A stretch of DNA of 64,000 nt from an uncultured Bacteroidota bacterium (GCA_902784865.1 CACZWL010000001.1:62001-126000), one strand, 5' to 3'; counted from the first letter of the stretch, positions 1 through 9,858 are shown. Notes: generated from the letters alone by a model not told the origin. A program made the numbers and translations.

Positions 1-1
1 G

Positions 2-238
2 CTCGAGAGGTGGTTCAAAATCAAGCGCGAGAAGATCGAGCGCTTCCGCGTCCACATCGAGAAGTACGGTGTCTGGGCTGCCCTGCTCACCTGGCTCCCC
101 ATCGTCGGCGACCCCTTGGCCATCGCCATGGGCTTCATGCGCCTGAATCCTTGGTGGACAATGCTGATCATGTTCGTCGGCAAGCTGCTGCGCTACATCG
201 CCACCTCGGGCCTCCTGAGCCTCACGGGCTGGTTCTAG
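2..238 (+). CDS. YqaA/DedA-like inner-membrane protein, C-terminal part
   Basis: The reading frame is open from the window edge to a TAG at 236-238 and gives the last 78 residues of a protein that begins further left. It reads LERWFKIKREKIERF, then GVWAALLTWLPIVGDPLA, then a second hydrophobic stretch ending in SLTGWF. The W-L-P-x-x-G-D-P motif followed by a small, glycine-rich transmembrane helix is typical of the YqaA branch of the SNARE-associated/DedA membrane family. Those proteins are thought to be lipid or small-molecule transporters of the inner membrane. The frame is chosen because it has family similarity and ends cleanly; the competing frame starting at 10 encodes an arginine/histidine-rich shadow. 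Nothing can be said about the N-terminal half. Confidence 0.7.
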   Translation, partial: LERWFKIKREKIERFRVHIEKYGVWAALLTWLPIVGDPLAIAMGFMRLNPWWTMLIMFVGKLLRYIATSGLLSLTGWF

Positions 239-317
239 CCGCAGCGCGGCGATAAATACTTTCCGCTATTGTCCACCCCAAAGTTCCCCTATTTTCCCAT
301 CGTTGGGTAATGATGCG

Positions 318-372
318 AAAGAGTCGAAGTATTCACCTAGAGAGTACCTACCGTTCCCCTACCATCCCCCAA
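318..372 (+). repeat. Intergenic repeat core (GAGTCGAA ... CACCTAGAGAGTACCTACC)
   Basis: This lies in the gene-free stretch 239-579. It contains GAGTCGAA, then CACCTAGAGAGTACC and two CCTACC-type units. The GAGTCGAA-(6)-CACCTA arrangement recurs at about 10090, 35220 (inverted) and 45455 (inverted). The CTAGAGAGTA word recurs, inverted, in the 45-bp repeats at 12519 and 21507. The rest of 239-579 shows no convincing gene or RNA. Confidence 0.55.
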
Positions 373-582
373 CCCTTTCGGCAGGTGAAGGCATGCATCG
401 GTGACGAGATCTGTACGATTCTCATTTCATTCAGGTTTGTTTTAAGCACCCGTACCAACCCTCTGTTGAGGGAAATTAGCATTATAACGTATCATAATTT
501 TGGATCTTCCGAAAAATGCGTAGGTGAGACACAATAAAAGAAGCTGGCATTTCGTAATGTAGATGCAAAATAAAACTTACGG

Positions 583-874
583 GATGGAAACCAGCTTCAT
601 GTATCGCCCGATGCGGTGCGGGTTTACGACCACTTCCATATCATAAAGCTGATGAACGGCAAATTGGACAAGGTCAGACGCGACACATACAACCCTGAAA
701 CACCACGATGGCATCCTCGCTTGGTATGACTTCCCGATAACCAACGGCAAACTCGAAGGCATCAACAATAAAATCAAAACCATGAAACGCCAAGCCTATG
801 GCTACAGAGACATGCCTTTCTTTAAACTCAAACTCCTCTCCCTACACGACTCCACCTATCCCTTTAGCGGATGA
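583..874 (+). pseudogene. ISL3-family transposase remnant with internal deletion
   Basis: Two transposase fragments are fused. One frame, from about 583, reads VYDHFHIIKLMNGKLDKVRR, the DHFH..KLMN segment of the DDE domain of ISL3-family transposases. Near 690 the similarity switches frame to HHDGILAWYDFPITNGKLEG followed by NNKIKTMKRQAYGYRDMPFF, the family's C-terminal signature, and ends at TGA 872-874. The roughly 100 residues normally between these blocks are missing and the frames differ, so the gene is dead. The N-terminal half is also absent. The base composition is more AT-rich than neighbouring genes, fitting acquired DNA. No intact terminal inverted repeats were recognised. Confidence 0.85.
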
Positions 875-966
875 ACCAAATATTTTTTCTTTTCGACCCG
901 GATAGGTATCCGATTCGCCCCGACTTCGGTCGTTCTTATATAGTCTTTATATAGGGCATATTTGGA

Positions 967-999
967 GACAAAAAGAAGTCCACCCCTCGGGGTGGACTT
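967..999 (-). terminator. Rho-independent terminator of the barrel-protein gene
   Basis: On the minus strand an 11-bp perfect stem (976-986 with 989-999) is followed by a T-rich run at 975-967. It lies 23 bp past the stop codon of the gene ending at 1022. Confidence 0.85.
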
Positions 1000-1021
1000 G
1001 TAGGGTGCAGGATTGCTGCTA

Positions 1022-1759
1022 TTAGAAGTGGAATCCGAGGCGGAGCATGACGGAGCCGACAGACACTTGCGGGCGGCTGGTCTCGGTGGCTTTCTGGGCG
1101 GCGGCGATGGTATTGTCTTCGATGGTGCCGTCGGTGTAGTCGACGTTGTGCTTGCCCATGCCGTAGTAGTAGAGGCCTGCGGAGAAGTAGCGGCCGAAGT
1201 AGGCGCCGGCGCCGAGCGACCAGGCAAAGGCGAAGTTGGGCTTGTAGGAGAATTTGGGTATGCCCTTTCCGTTGCCCTCGGAGGTGATCCAAAGGAAGTC
1301 GGTACCGATGCCGAACTCGCCGTAGGCGCGGATGTCGGGCCAAGGCAGTTCGTCGTAGATGTAGGTGACACCGGCCTGGAAGGGGATGTTGAAATAGGTG
1401 GGGATGGTGAGGTAGGCGATGCTGTATTTGTCGCGCCATTTGCCGGAGATGGTGTTCCAGAGGAAGTCGATGTTGGCATAGGGGGCTACTTCGCCGAGGC
1501 CGACGTCGAAGTGGTAGCTGGCGCGGTAGCCGAGGCCGAAGCCTATGGAGGCGTCTTTGCCGACGGCTTCGTAGCCGAGGGGTACGGTGGCGTCGTGTCC
1601 GATGGTCTCGGAGGCGGCGATGCTCTTGCCGAACTTGCCGGTGGGGATGTTTCCGTTGAGGTAGACAGACTGGTAGAATTTGCGGTCCTGGGCCTGGGCG
1701 GCGGTGCCGATAGCAAGGGCGATGGCTGCGAGGCAGAGGGTGGTTGCGATTTTCTTCAT
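1022..1759 (-). CDS. Outer-membrane beta-barrel protein
   Basis: A 245-residue protein with a Sec signal peptide (MKKIATTLCLAAIALAIG, cleavage probably after AQA). The mature part is built of alternating amphipathic strands rich in aromatic residues and glycine and ends in LGFHF; a terminal aromatic residue is the usual barrel-assembly (BAM) signal. This matches the small OmpA/OmpX-like or PorT-like barrels abundant in Bacteroidota; the ligand is unknown. It is the last gene of a leftward series, 28 bp downstream of the acidic-tailed protein, and is closed by a strong terminator. The start is at the signal-peptide methionine. Confidence 0.8.
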   Translation of the reverse strand: MKKIATTLCLAAIALAIGTAAQAQDRKFYQSVYLNGNIPTGKFGKSIAASETIGHDATVPLGYEAVGKDASIGFGLGYRASYHFDVGLGEVAPYANIDFLWNTISGKWRDKYSIAYLTIPTYFNIPFQAGVTYIYDELPWPDIRAYGEFGIGTDFLWITSEGNGKGIPKFSYKPNFAFAWSLGAGAYFGRYFSAGLYYYGMGKHNVDYTDGTIEDNTIAAAQKATETSRPQVSVGSVMLRLGFHF

Positions 1760-1787
1760 TTTGTTATGCGTTTTTTGGGGTTATTAT

Positions 1788-2486
1788 TCATTTTTTCTTG
1801 GCTGCGGTTTTGGCCTTGGGTTTGGCAGCGGCCTTGGGTTTGGCAGCGGTCTTGGGTTTTGCCTTGGGCTTGACAGGAGCCAGCTCCTCGTCGGGGATGG
1901 TGGCGTCGAGGGGCGGAATCTCGGCGTCGAGGAATTCATCCTCGATGTCGCGGAGGTCTTCGTCCGAGGGTTCGAAGTCGTCGTCGTTGGGCTCGTCGTC
2001 GTCGCCGATTTTCTCGTAGCTGTCAAGCTCCTCGGCATCGTCGTCGCCAAAGGCGGCCTTGATTTCCTCTTTGTTGATGCCGAGGGTGATTTTCTTCTTG
2101 CGCTCTTCGTCGGCGGCGAGGACATCTTCGTAGGCGGCGCCGTGTACCAGCTCGCGCTGCTTGTGCGTGGGGTCGATTTCCTCTTTTTCTAGGGCTTCGC
2201 TGAGGGGGGCGAACTCGTCCTCTTTGGTCTCCACGTCGTCGTCGAAGAGGGCCTTGTCGAGGTCTTCGCCGAGGGTGTCGATTTTAACGTCGAATTTGAC
2301 CATGTAGGCGGTATCGTCGGTCTCGAAGGGGACAACAAAAATGGTCTCGCCATTGGGTTTGACGAAGCGTTGCAAGTAGTCGTTATGACCGTCGGGATAG
2401 GTTTCTTTGAACAATTCCTTGAGGTCGTCGGTCAGGTTTTTGTAGCTGACTATCAGGTTTTTCTTTCGCTTTTTGGCGGTGGGCAT
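1788..2486 (-). CDS. Bacteroidota-specific protein with acidic middle and Lys/Ala/Pro tail
   Basis: A 232-residue cytoplasmic protein with no signal peptide. Residues 1-65 form a compact domain (LTDDLKELFKETYPDGHNDY, then KPNGETIFVVPFETDDTAYM) that I recognise as a conserved Bacteroidota domain of unknown function. Residues about 75-190 are extremely acidic (runs of D/E). The last 30 residues are repeats of the type KPKAAAKPKAKTAAKK, resembling histone H1 or HU-like DNA-binding tails. It sits 55 bp after topoisomerase IV subunit B, where a ParC partner might be expected, so a role at the chromosome is a reasonable inference but unproven. The methionine at 2486 is preferred over 2573 because the latter lies inside parE and the extra 29 residues look non-native. 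Confidence 0.75.
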   Translation of the reverse strand: MPTAKKRKKNLIVSYKNLTDDLKELFKETYPDGHNDYLQRFVKPNGETIFVVPFETDDTAYMVKFDVKIDTLGEDLDKALFDDDVETKEDEFAPLSEALEKEEIDPTHKQRELVHGAAYEDVLAADEERKKKITLGINKEEIKAAFGDDDAEELDSYEKIGDDDEPNDDDFEPSDEDLRDIEDEFLDAEIPPLDATIPDEELAPVKPKAKPKTAAKPKAAAKPKAKTAAKKK

Positions 2487-2541
2487 AGTGGTGCTATTTT
2501 GGTGCAATATTAGTAACTTATTTTGATATGGCCAAATTTTT

Positions 2542-4443
2542 TTATGCCACAACAATGGACTCGTCGTCTTCAACGCGCAGGTTCTGCATGATGAACTCGC
2601 GCCGTTCGAGGGTGTTTTCGCCCATGTAGAAGCCGAGCACCTGTTTGGTGTCGAAGTCCTTGTGCAGCAGTACGGGGTCGAGGCGCATGTCCTTGCCGAT
2701 GAAGTTCTTGAACTCGTCGGGGCTTATCTCGCCTAGGCCTTTGAATCGGGTGATTTCGGCCTTGGGGGTGTTGCGTATGGCCTCGATGCGCTCGTCGTCG
2801 GTGTAGCAATAGGTGGTTTTCTGCTTGTTGCGGACGCGGAAGAGGGGCGTCTGGAGGATGTAGACGTGCCCGGTCTGGATGAGTTCGGGATAGAATCGGA
2901 GGAAGAAGGTGAGCAGCAGCAGGCGTATGTGCATGCCGTCGACATCGGCATCGGTGGCGATGACGACGTTGTTGTAGCGCAGGTTCTCCATGCCGTCGTC
3001 GATGTCGAGGGCGTTGTGGAGCAGGTTGAGCTCTTCGTTCTTGTAGACGTCGACCTTGCTGATGCTGTAGGTGTTTTTTGGCTTGCCGCGGAGCGAGAAG
3101 ACGGCCTGGGTGTCGACGTCGCGACTCTTGGTGATGGAGCCGGATGCCGAGTCGCCCTCGGTGATGAAGATGGTGCTTTCGAGTCGGCGTGCGTGGTTGG
3201 TGTTGTAGTGCACGTGGCAGTCGCGGAGCTTGCGGTTGTTGAGGCTGGCTTTCTTGCTGGCCTCGCGGGCCACCTTCTTGATGCCGGCAATGTCTTTGCG
3301 CTCTTTCTCGTTGGCGTTGATTTTGGCCAGCAACGCCTCGGCGGTGTCGGCGTGCATGTGGAGGTAGTTGTCCAGGTTCGAGCGCAGTATGTCAAGGACG
3401 TAGGTCTTCAGCAGGGGGCTGTCGTTGGTGCCGTCGGACTTGTTGGGTTCGAGGTGTGTGCTGCCGAGCTTGGTCTTGGTCTGTGCCTCGAAGACGGGTT
3501 CCTGTATGCGGACGCAGAGGGCGCAGACCAGGCCCTGGCGTATGACCTCGGGCGAGAAGTCTTTCTTGATGAATTCCTTCACCACGCGTGCGTAGGCTTC
3601 GCGGAAGGCGCTCTGGTGGGTGCCGCCCTCGGTGGTGTGCTGGCCGTTGACGAAGGAGTAGTAGTAGTCGTTGCTTTGCCCGTTGATGTGGGTGAAGGCG
3701 GCCTCGAAGTCGCCCTCCTTGATGTGGATCACGGGGTAGAGCGGATCGCTTTGCAGGTTGTTCTCCAGCAGGTCGAGCAGGCCGTTCTTGGAGTAGTAGC
3801 GGCGACTGTTGTAGTACATGGTCAGTCCGCGGTTGAGGTAGCAGTAGTTCCAGATGCGCTTCTCGACGTATTCGCTGATGAAGTGGTAGTTGCCGAAGAG
3901 CTTCTGGTCAGGGACGAATTCTACCAGGGTGCCGTTTTCGCTGGTGGTGTCGCCGACGATGCCGCTGTCGTTGGTCAGCTTGCCCTCGGCGAACTCGGCG
4001 CAGCGGCTCTTGCCGTCGCGGAAGGCCTGCACCTTGAAGTAGGACGAGAGGGCGTTGACGGCCTTGGTACCCACGCCGTTCAGGCCGACCGACTTCTGGA
4101 ATACCTTGCTGTCGTACTTGGCGCCGGTGTTGAGCTTGCTGACGGCCTCGACCAGCTTGCCCAGCGGTATGCCGCGGCCGTAGTCGCGTATGCTCACGCG
4201 GCGTTCTACGAAGTTGATGGCGACTTCTATCTTCTTGCCGAAGCCCGAGGTGAACTCGTCGATGGCGTTGTCGATGACCTCCTTGATGAGGACGTAGATG
4301 CCGTCGTCGTGCGAGGAGCCGTCGCCCAACTTGCCGATGTACATGCCGGGGCGCAGGCGGATATGCTCCATGTCTTCGAGGTGGACGATGGAGTCGTCGT
4401 TGTAGTCGGTGGGGGTGCTATTCAGCAGAATGTCTTCTTCCAT
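2542..4443 (-). CDS. parE: DNA topoisomerase IV subunit B
   Basis: A 633-residue type IIA topoisomerase ATPase subunit, which with ParC decatenates and relaxes DNA. The GHKL ATPase N-terminus shows LRPGMYIG, the N-box [16 protein letters not shown] and [14 protein letters not shown]. The TOPRIM domain shows [10 protein letters not shown] and [10 protein letters not shown]. The length and the absence of the long GyrB insertion fit the ParE type of Bacteroidota. It overlaps no neighbour: the AsmA-like gene ends 8 bp upstream and the acidic-tailed protein follows. No parC or gyrA is adjacent on the downstream side, which is unusual since the two subunits are often paired in this phylum. Function is confident; ParE versus GyrB rests on length and overall similarity. 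Confidence 0.9.
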   Translation of the reverse strand: MEEDILLNSTPTDYNDDSIVHLEDMEHIRLRPGMYIGKLGDGSSHDDGIYVLIKEVIDNAIDEFTSGFGKKIEVAINFVERRVSIRDYGRGIPLGKLVEAVSKLNTGAKYDSKVFQKSVGLNGVGTKAVNALSSYFKVQAFRDGKSRCAEFAEGKLTNDSGIVGDTTSENGTLVEFVPDQKLFGNYHFISEYVEKRIWNYCYLNRGLTMYYNSRRYYSKNGLLDLLENNLQSDPLYPVIHIKEGDFEAAFTHINGQSNDYYYSFVNGQHTTEGGTHQSAFREAYARVVKEFIKKDFSPEVIRQGLVCALCVRIQEPVFEAQTKTKLGSTHLEPNKSDGTNDSPLLKTYVLDILRSNLDNYLHMHADTAEALLAKINANEKERKDIAGIKKVAREASKKASLNNRKLRDCHVHYNTNHARRLESTIFITEGDSASGSITKSRDVDTQAVFSLRGKPKNTYSISKVDVYKNEELNLLHNALDIDDGMENLRYNNVVIATDADVDGMHIRLLLLTFFLRFYPELIQTGHVYILQTPLFRVRNKQKTTYCYTDDERIEAIRNTPKAEITRFKGLGEISPDEFKNFIGKDMRLDPVLLHKDFDTKQVLGFYMGENTLERREFIMQNLRVEDDESIVVA

Positions 4444-4451
4444 AGGGTCTG

Positions 4452-6413
4452 TCAGTCTATTTTCATTTCAGAGATGATGGCGTAGCCCGTGCGGCCGTCT
4501 TCGGCGGGGCCGTTGCCGGTGGTGATGGTGATTTGGCGTTCCGAGGTGCCCTGTTCGCTCAGGTACTCGCGCATGGTCTTCTCCAAGCGTTCGGCGCGGT
4601 TGGCCTGCTCCTCAGGCATCTGCCGTTGGAGGTTGATGACGACCAGCGAGTCGCTCTTGGCGATGGTGGCCAGGTCGGCCAGCACGTGGTACTGCTCGGA
4701 GGTGAGGCTGCGCTGCGAGGGTTCTATCTCCATGAATTCCAGATTGTCGCTCTTCAGCCCCAAGGCTCCGGCCAGGGCACGGGCGGGCGAGGTGGCCACC
4801 TTGACCAGCAGCTGGCCGAGGGTCTTCCACACGAGTTTCATGTAGTTGAACTCGGGGCTGTCGATGTTGCCTTTGACGGGCAGGTCGATGAGTATCTTGT
4901 CGTCCTTGTCCTTGAGGATGTATAGGGCGGTCTTGAGGGGTATCTTCTGCTGCGGTTCCACGTCGGGTCGACGGCTGCCGACGGTGGCCTTGTAGATGTC
5001 TATCTTGTTCTGGTTGTCGAGGTTGGAGTTGTTGATATTCAGGCGTGTGGTGAGTCCGAAGACGCCGTCTTCAATGGGCTGGCCGGTGTAGTAGACGGTC
5101 CAGGGGCTGAGCTGCGTCATGTCGAGGCCCTTGATGGCGAGGAACAGGCTCTGGTGCTGTTTCCAATGGTCGATGTTGCCGTTCCAGTTGGCCACGAGGG
5201 TGCCGCCGCCGGGGAAGGTGGCATGCATGCGGGCGTTGTTCTCGCCGCCGGTGGTGATGTCGCGGGCTTCGATGCCGAGGTTTGTCAGCGGGAAGCTGAA
5301 CGGGTCGGGCAGGGTGTGGTCGTTGTAGGTGATGTTGCAGTTGGCGACGGCCAGCTCGGCGAGGGTGAACGTGAGTGACTTGGCCGCCGAGGTGTCGGTG
5401 CTGGCGGCGGCAGTGGTTGCCGTGTCGGCAGCGCTGGGCAGCAGCAGGCGGTCAAGGGTGTTGCCGTCGGCGAATTGCTCGAAGCGGGCGTCGAGGCCGT
5501 CGAGGCTCACGCGGCGGATGGCATAGCTGTTGGCCTCGAGGTTGATGTTGTCGATGTCGACCAGCAACTGTTGCAGCTTGGCGACGGCCTGGCCGCCGCT
5601 TTGCAGGGCTATGTTGTCGAGGCTCACGCTGCCGCCGATGGCGCTCTGCATGATGCGCTGCACGTTGCCGCGGGCGGTGAGGTCGGCGCTGAGGGTGCCG
5701 TCGAAGGCGGCATCGCGCAGGCTGTTGGCCAGCAGGGGTTCTATGTTCTTCAGGGCGAAGCCGTTGAGGGCTGCGCGCAGCGTGTAGTCGTCGCTGCTGC
5801 CGTCGTGGTTGGCGTTGATGTTGAGGCGTCCGCCGTGGGTGAAGGCTATGTTGAGGCCGCCCTCGCTGGCTTCCTTGCCGCCGATGATGAAGCCGGGGAC
5901 GCGCAGGTTGACGTCGGGCAGGTCCCAGCGCTGGCTGCCGTCGCGGTAGTGCAGCTGGGCGTGGCTGATACGTATGTTGTAGAGTTTGACCATCCAGTCG
6001 CTCGGAGTGGTGTCGGTCTTGGGTTCGTCGCTGGCAAAGTGGTCTATGAGACTCTGGAAGTTGAAACGGTCGCCGCTGTGGACGACGGTGGCGTTCAATC
6101 CGCTGAGTGTTATGTGTTTGAGGTGGACGGTATGGCCGATGAGGGGCAGCAGGCGTATGCGTGCGTCGAGGGTGTCGAAGGCGGCGAAGAGGTCCTCCCC
6201 GTTTTCCTCGTAGAGGGTGAGGCCGTGCAGGGCCACGTGGCCGCGGTAGACGTTGAGCTTCAAGCCGTCGACGTGAACGCGGCGCCCGACGAGTTCCTCG
6301 CCGTGGTTGTTGATGTAGCTCTTGGCTATGGGCGCGGCAACGAGCGTGGCCAACACCACCAGCGCCAGCAGCGCTCCGACTATCCAAAGGGCTATTTTCA
6401 GGCTTTTCTTCAT
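4452..6413 (-). CDS. AsmA/DUF748-like inner-membrane-anchored protein
   Basis: A protein of about 653 residues with a single N-terminal membrane anchor ([20 protein letters not shown]) and a long periplasmic part with repeated beta-rich segments such as [20 protein letters not shown] and [20 protein letters not shown]. This pattern is typical of AsmA/TamB-type (DUF748) proteins, beta-groove proteins implicated in phospholipid or outer-membrane-protein traffic across the periplasm. The C-terminal third contains an OmpA-like stretch ([20 protein letters not shown]) seen in DUF748 members. The methionine at 6413 (MKKSLK) is preferred to the in-frame one at 6425. It lies 8 bp upstream of parE and 143 bp after nadD, so it may share a transcript with them. 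Confidence 0.75.
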   Translation of the reverse strand: MKKSLKIALWIVGALLALVVLATLVAAPIAKSYINNHGEELVGRRVHVDGLKLNVYRGHVALHGLTLYEENGEDLFAAFDTLDARIRLLPLIGHTVHLKHITLSGLNATVVHSGDRFNFQSLIDHFASDEPKTDTTPSDWMVKLYNIRISHAQLHYRDGSQRWDLPDVNLRVPGFIIGGKEASEGGLNIAFTHGGRLNINANHDGSSDDYTLRAALNGFALKNIEPLLANSLRDAAFDGTLSADLTARGNVQRIMQSAIGGSVSLDNIALQSGGQAVAKLQQLLVDIDNINLEANSYAIRRVSLDGLDARFEQFADGNTLDRLLLPSAADTATTAAASTDTSAAKSLTFTLAELAVANCNITYNDHTLPDPFSFPLTNLGIEARDITTGGENNARMHATFPGGGTLVANWNGNIDHWKQHQSLFLAIKGLDMTQLSPWTVYYTGQPIEDGVFGLTTRLNINNSNLDNQNKIDIYKATVGSRRPDVEPQQKIPLKTALYILKDKDDKILIDLPVKGNIDSPEFNYMKLVWKTLGQLLVKVATSPARALAGALGLKSDNLEFMEIEPSQRSLTSEQYHVLADLATIAKSDSLVVINLQRQMPEEQANRAERLEKTMREYLSEQGTSERQITITTGNGPAEDGRTGYAIISEMKID

Positions 6414-6556
6414 GCTTATATACAAATAGATACAAGTTTGTAACGCGGAATCGGGCGCTTTATTGCGTGCCGCAAAAAAATATTTCTCCAGTCCTTATTT
6501 GGCTGGAAGATAGGGTGTTGCGTCTGCCTGGGGCGGCAGGGTGGGGGAGGGCTGCC

Positions 6557-7132
6557 CTACTCGTAGAAGTGCATCTCGGTGAGGTAGCGGTGCACGGGTT
6601 CTGTGAGCAGGTAGCGCACGTCGCGGCGTGCGGCGATCTGTTGGCGGATGTAGGTGGACGAGATGTCCATCATCGGCACGTCGACCAGCGTGACGTTGGG
6701 GTGCTTGGCCAGCGGGCAGTCGGCGGTACCGGGGCGAGGGTAGACCATGATGCGGTAGTGCTCGAGGAGGTATTCGTAGTTGCGCCAGCGGTGTAGCGTC
6801 GCCAGGTTGTCGCTCCCCATGACGAGGCAGAAGTCGCGGTCGGGGTGTTTCTCCTGCAGGGCAGCGAGGGTGACGACGGTGTAGCTGGGTATGGGCAGGT
6901 GCATCTCGATGTCGCAGGCGCGTAGGCGGTAGTTGTCGTCGATGGCGCGCCGCACCATCTGCATGCGGTGGTGGTCGGCCAGCAGGGTGGCGCGCTCCTT
7001 GAGCGGGTTCTGCGGCGAGACGACAAACCACACCTCGTCGACCTCCTCGTGCTGCACCATCGTGTTGGCGATGATGAGGTGCCCCACGTGGATGGGATTG
7101 AACGACCCGAAGAAAAGCGCGGTGGTCTTCAC
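6557..7132 (-). CDS. nadD: Nicotinate-nucleotide adenylyltransferase
   Basis: A 191-residue enzyme that joins nicotinate mononucleotide and ATP to give deamido-NAD in NAD biosynthesis. The nucleotidyltransferase signature GSFNPIHVGH (residues 9-18) and the C-terminal ISSTYIR motif (around residue 155) are intact. Length matches NadD. It follows the 198-residue secreted protein with a 6-bp gap, so the two are probably co-transcribed. Confidence 0.95.
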   Translation of the reverse strand: MKTTALFFGSFNPIHVGHLIIANTMVQHEEVDEVWFVVSPQNPLKERATLLADHHRMQMVRRAIDDNYRLRACDIEMHLPIPSYTVVTLAALQEKHPDRDFCLVMGSDNLATLHRWRNYEYLLEHYRIMVYPRPGTADCPLAKHPNVTLVDVPMMDISSTYIRQQIAARRDVRYLLTEPVHRYLTEMHFYE

Positions 7133-7138
7133 TGCCCA

Positions 7139-7735
7139 CTAGTAATACTTATACGCCGTCTCGATTTTGATGTGTTTCAGTTTGCGGCCTTTGAAGGTGT
7201 AGATCTCGGCCACTTCGCCAGCGGCGGAGACCACCTTCAGGACGGCGACGTCGGCGGTGTAGCTCTTGGGGTATTTCTTGAAGAAGACCTTGAAGACGTC
7301 GTCTTTCGAGGCGCCGACGCGTATGCCGTTGGCGAGCACGATCTCGGGGTCGTTGATGCGGCCGCTGAGCACTTCGACTTTGCGCGTCCAGATGGAGTAG
7401 AACAGGTCGAGGTACGAGTCGTCGATGCGGGTCATGCGGTTGACCGACACTTCCATCGAGTCGAAGTATTTGCGGTAGTCGCTCTCGCGGTACCAGTGCA
7501 GCTTGTTGTCGGTGATGTATTGCTCCATCGATTCCCACACGCCCAGGGGGTAGATTACCTGGTTGGAGAGGGAGTAGACGGTCATCGTGTCGGTGTAGAC
7601 CTTGATGTCTTTGATTTGGTATTCGGGGCGGCTGAAGGCCATCATGCGCATGGCTTTGGCACGCGAGGCCACCTGCTGCGAGAATGCGGCGGTGCCTACC
7701 AGCATGAGGGCTATCAGGGTGAGGATCTTCTTCAT
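7139..7735 (-). CDS. Secreted protein of unknown function
   Basis: A 198-residue protein with a signal peptide (MKKILTLIALMLVGTAAFSQ). The mature region is mixed polar with motifs such as MMAFSRPEYQIKDIKVYTDT and GIRVGASKDDVFKVFF; the latter resembles segments of small periplasmic beta proteins of Bacteroidota that compare a threshold value (GASKDDV..F), but I do not recognise a named family. The start is at the signal-peptide methionine; an upstream in-frame extension (MRKTNWKN) is unlikely. It is isolated from the upstream T9SS cargo gene by a terminator and sits 6 bp before nadD. Confidence 0.65.
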   Translation of the reverse strand: MKKILTLIALMLVGTAAFSQQVASRAKAMRMMAFSRPEYQIKDIKVYTDTMTVYSLSNQVIYPLGVWESMEQYITDNKLHWYRESDYRKYFDSMEVSVNRMTRIDDSYLDLFYSIWTRKVEVLSGRINDPEIVLANGIRVGASKDDVFKVFFKKYPKSYTADVAVLKVVSAAGEVAEIYTFKGRKLKHIKIETAYKYY

Positions 7736-7848
7736 GTTCTTCCAGTTTGTTTTGCGCATATAACGTGGCGTGCGTGTGTTTATTGTGTGGTGTGCGAAAA
7801 AAATATTTCCGGTCGGGCATACGCCGTTAGCCCGATTCGCCGTTAGGT

Positions 7849-7884
7849 AAAAAGTAGCGGAGGGTTCCGGTGTGGAACCCTCCG
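7849..7884 (-). terminator. Rho-independent terminator of the T9SS cargo gene
   Basis: A perfect 11-bp stem (7858-7868 with 7874-7884, loop of 5) is followed on the minus strand by a T run at 7855-7849. It lies just past the stop codon at 7912. Confidence 0.9.
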
Positions 7885-7911
7885 TGTGTGTGTCGATGCG
7901 TCGTCGGCCGT

Positions 7912-9801
7912 TTAGCGGACGATGCTGAAGCGTTGCGTCATGGCACCCTCGTCGGTGGTGACGGTGACGAGGTAGAGGCCCGTGGGCATCTCGCTGACGT
8001 TCATCTCGTAGAGGTCGACGGCCAAACCCTGGCGGTTGTATACCTCCTGTCCGAGGGCGTTGGTCACCGTGATGGCGCGGATAGTGCGCGACGAGGTGAT
8101 GTAGGCCACTTCGGAGGCAGGGTTGGGATAGGTCTTCACGTTGATGGCGCTCTCGATTTCGGCGATGCCGGTGGTCGAGTAGTCGGTCAGGTAGGTCGAC
8201 TTGGTGCCGTTGGCAATCTGGCGGCTGTTGATGTCGGTGGTGTAGTTGCTCACGAAAGCGCCGAGCCAGCACTTGGCGGGGTCGAAGGTGGCGGGCACCG
8301 TGTAGGTGAAGGTCTTGCTGTAGGTGTCGCCGGCGTTGGTGGTGGTGAAGGCGTCGGAGTCGCCCCAGACGTCGCTGATGCAAGCGCGGATGACGTGGTT
8401 GTGGGTGTAGCTGCCCTGGGCGCCGGACTGGGTGCCGACGATGCCGTCCTGCATCAGGTAGAGCGAGAGGCGGGGGCTGTCGAAGTCCATGTTGTCAGTG
8501 AAGTTGCCGCTGACGGTGGCGCTCAGCTGACGGGTGGCGGCGTTGTAGGAGATGTTGGAGAACGCAATGGTGGCATAGGCAGGGGCGTTTATGGCCGATG
8601 TGATGTTCTGGGAGAAGTTGCCGACGGAGAAGATGGGCCCCGGGTCACTGCTGGTGGCGTTTCCGCGGTCGCGGTCAAGCATGACTGCGGGGGCATAGGT
8701 GGTGTTTGCGTTGTAGAAGGCCATCATCTGGTTCGACTCGGTGATGGTCATGTCGTCGGTGTAGTAACCTACGTGGTGGGCAATCCACACAACGCGGTCT
8801 TCGATACCGTTGAGGGCGTTTTCGATGGCGGTGTGGCCGGCGGGGCAGTTGGGGCACACGGCGGTGGTGAAGTGCTCAAGCACGCTCGTGCGCTGCGTGG
8901 CGACGGAGGGGTCGTAGGTGTTGACGGTGAGGGAGTAGCTGTTGTCGGCAGGCGTCGGGTCGGCCTGGCCGTTGGGGTTGCTGACGGTGATGTCAATGTT
9001 GGATTCGCCCACCGTGGGGATGTTGACAGTAATGTTGAAGACGTGGTATTCGCCGTAGGCGACGTTGATGCCGTTGATGGTGCCCGTCACCGGGGTGCCG
9101 TTGTTGACGGTGTAGGAATAGTCGAACGAGGTCAGGGGCGTTGCGCCGAGGCTGTAAACGCCAATGGTCAACGGTGCATCAGTGCCGGCGGGAACGTGTC
9201 TGTCCATCATGGCGCCCATGCAGAAGATTTCGTTGGTGGGGAGGATGGAGACCGCAACGTCGTCAATGAGCGTATAGTAGCCGTCGCCGTGGTTCACGAA
9301 GGCGATGTAGACGGTCTGGCCGACATAGCTGTCAAGGTCAACCATTATAGCGTTGTGACCGGCGCTGGCGCTGACGTTGTCCATGACGATGTCTCTCACC
9401 TCGGTGAAGGTGGCCGTGTCGGTGCCGGTGGTGGACACTCTGACGCTCACCTTCTCGGGAAAGCGATAGTCATAGCCGTAGACCGAGAATGTCAGCTTGT
9501 AGCCCGCCGCGGGAATGTTGATGGCGGGGGTGATGGCCCAGCGGTCGCAGTCCTGAGTAACTTGGGTCCACGAAATCGAAGCCATCGCCTTCTCCGTTCC
9601 GGCTTCGTTCATCGGGACAACCTGCCAGCTCTGGTTGAAGGATGAGTAATTGGCGTCGTTGGCCTGGTTGTCGGCGTAGACCGTCCAGCCAGTGGGCATC
9701 TGGCCAGATGCGACGCTGTTGAAGTTCTCGCTGAAAATCGACTGTGCATTGACGGCGGAAAACATCAGCACCGCGGCCAAAAGGGATAAGGTTTTTTTCA
9801 T
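7912..9801 (-). CDS. T9SS-secreted Omp28-like protein with cleaved-adhesin domain
   Basis: A 629-residue exported protein. Signal peptide at 1-19 (MKKTLSLLAAVLMFSAVNAQ). Residues about 20-190 form a jelly-roll cleaved-adhesin / choice-of-anchor-J domain (SENFNSVASGQMPTGW ... DCDRWAITPAI). Around residue 310 lies an Omp28-related thioredoxin-like segment with the thiol motif TTAVCPNCPAGHTA (CxxC). Residues about 555-629 are a type-A T9SS sorting domain (INVKTYPNPASEVAYI ... GLYLVTVTTDEG ... RFSIVR) directing secretion through the Por machinery and surface attachment. It is monocistronic, with its own -7 box upstream and a terminator downstream. The function of the Omp28-like domain in secreted proteins is unknown; the CxxC hints at thiol chemistry. 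Confidence 0.85.
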   Translation of the reverse strand: MKKTLSLLAAVLMFSAVNAQSIFSENFNSVASGQMPTGWTVYADNQANDANYSSFNQSWQVVPMNEAGTEKAMASISWTQVTQDCDRWAITPAINIPAAGYKLTFSVYGYDYRFPEKVSVRVSTTGTDTATFTEVRDIVMDNVSASAGHNAIMVDLDSYVGQTVYIAFVNHGDGYYTLIDDVAVSILPTNEIFCMGAMMDRHVPAGTDAPLTIGVYSLGATPLTSFDYSYTVNNGTPVTGTINGINVAYGEYHVFNITVNIPTVGESNIDITVSNPNGQADPTPADNSYSLTVNTYDPSVATQRTSVLEHFTTAVCPNCPAGHTAIENALNGIEDRVVWIAHHVGYYTDDMTITESNQMMAFYNANTTYAPAVMLDRDRGNATSSDPGPIFSVGNFSQNITSAINAPAYATIAFSNISYNAATRQLSATVSGNFTDNMDFDSPRLSLYLMQDGIVGTQSGAQGSYTHNHVIRACISDVWGDSDAFTTTNAGDTYSKTFTYTVPATFDPAKCWLGAFVSNYTTDINSRQIANGTKSTYLTDYSTTGIAEIESAINVKTYPNPASEVAYITSSRTIRAITVTNALGQEVYNRQGLAVDLYEMNVSEMPTGLYLVTVTTDEGAMTQRFSIVR

Positions 9802-9858
9802 GTGTTGGTGTTTTTAATGGGTTATTATTTTTATTGTTTTTCGTTGTCAATTTCGGTG

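Noticed and set aside
310-537. 75-codon frame left of the transposase remnant
   Set aside because: It runs through an intergenic repeat core and has no family resemblance or promoter.
577-874. Intact insertion sequence
   Set aside because: The transposase lacks its N-terminal half and about 100 internal residues, and no inverted-repeat ends were found.
1013-1873. Long plus-strand frames opposite the leftward genes (also 2866-4485, 5475-6443, 7870-9645, 16569-18035, 18845-20242)
   Set aside because: They run antisense to genes with clear families, are rich in V/G/E/A or R/H/P, and show no domains; they are products of GC-rich codon bias.
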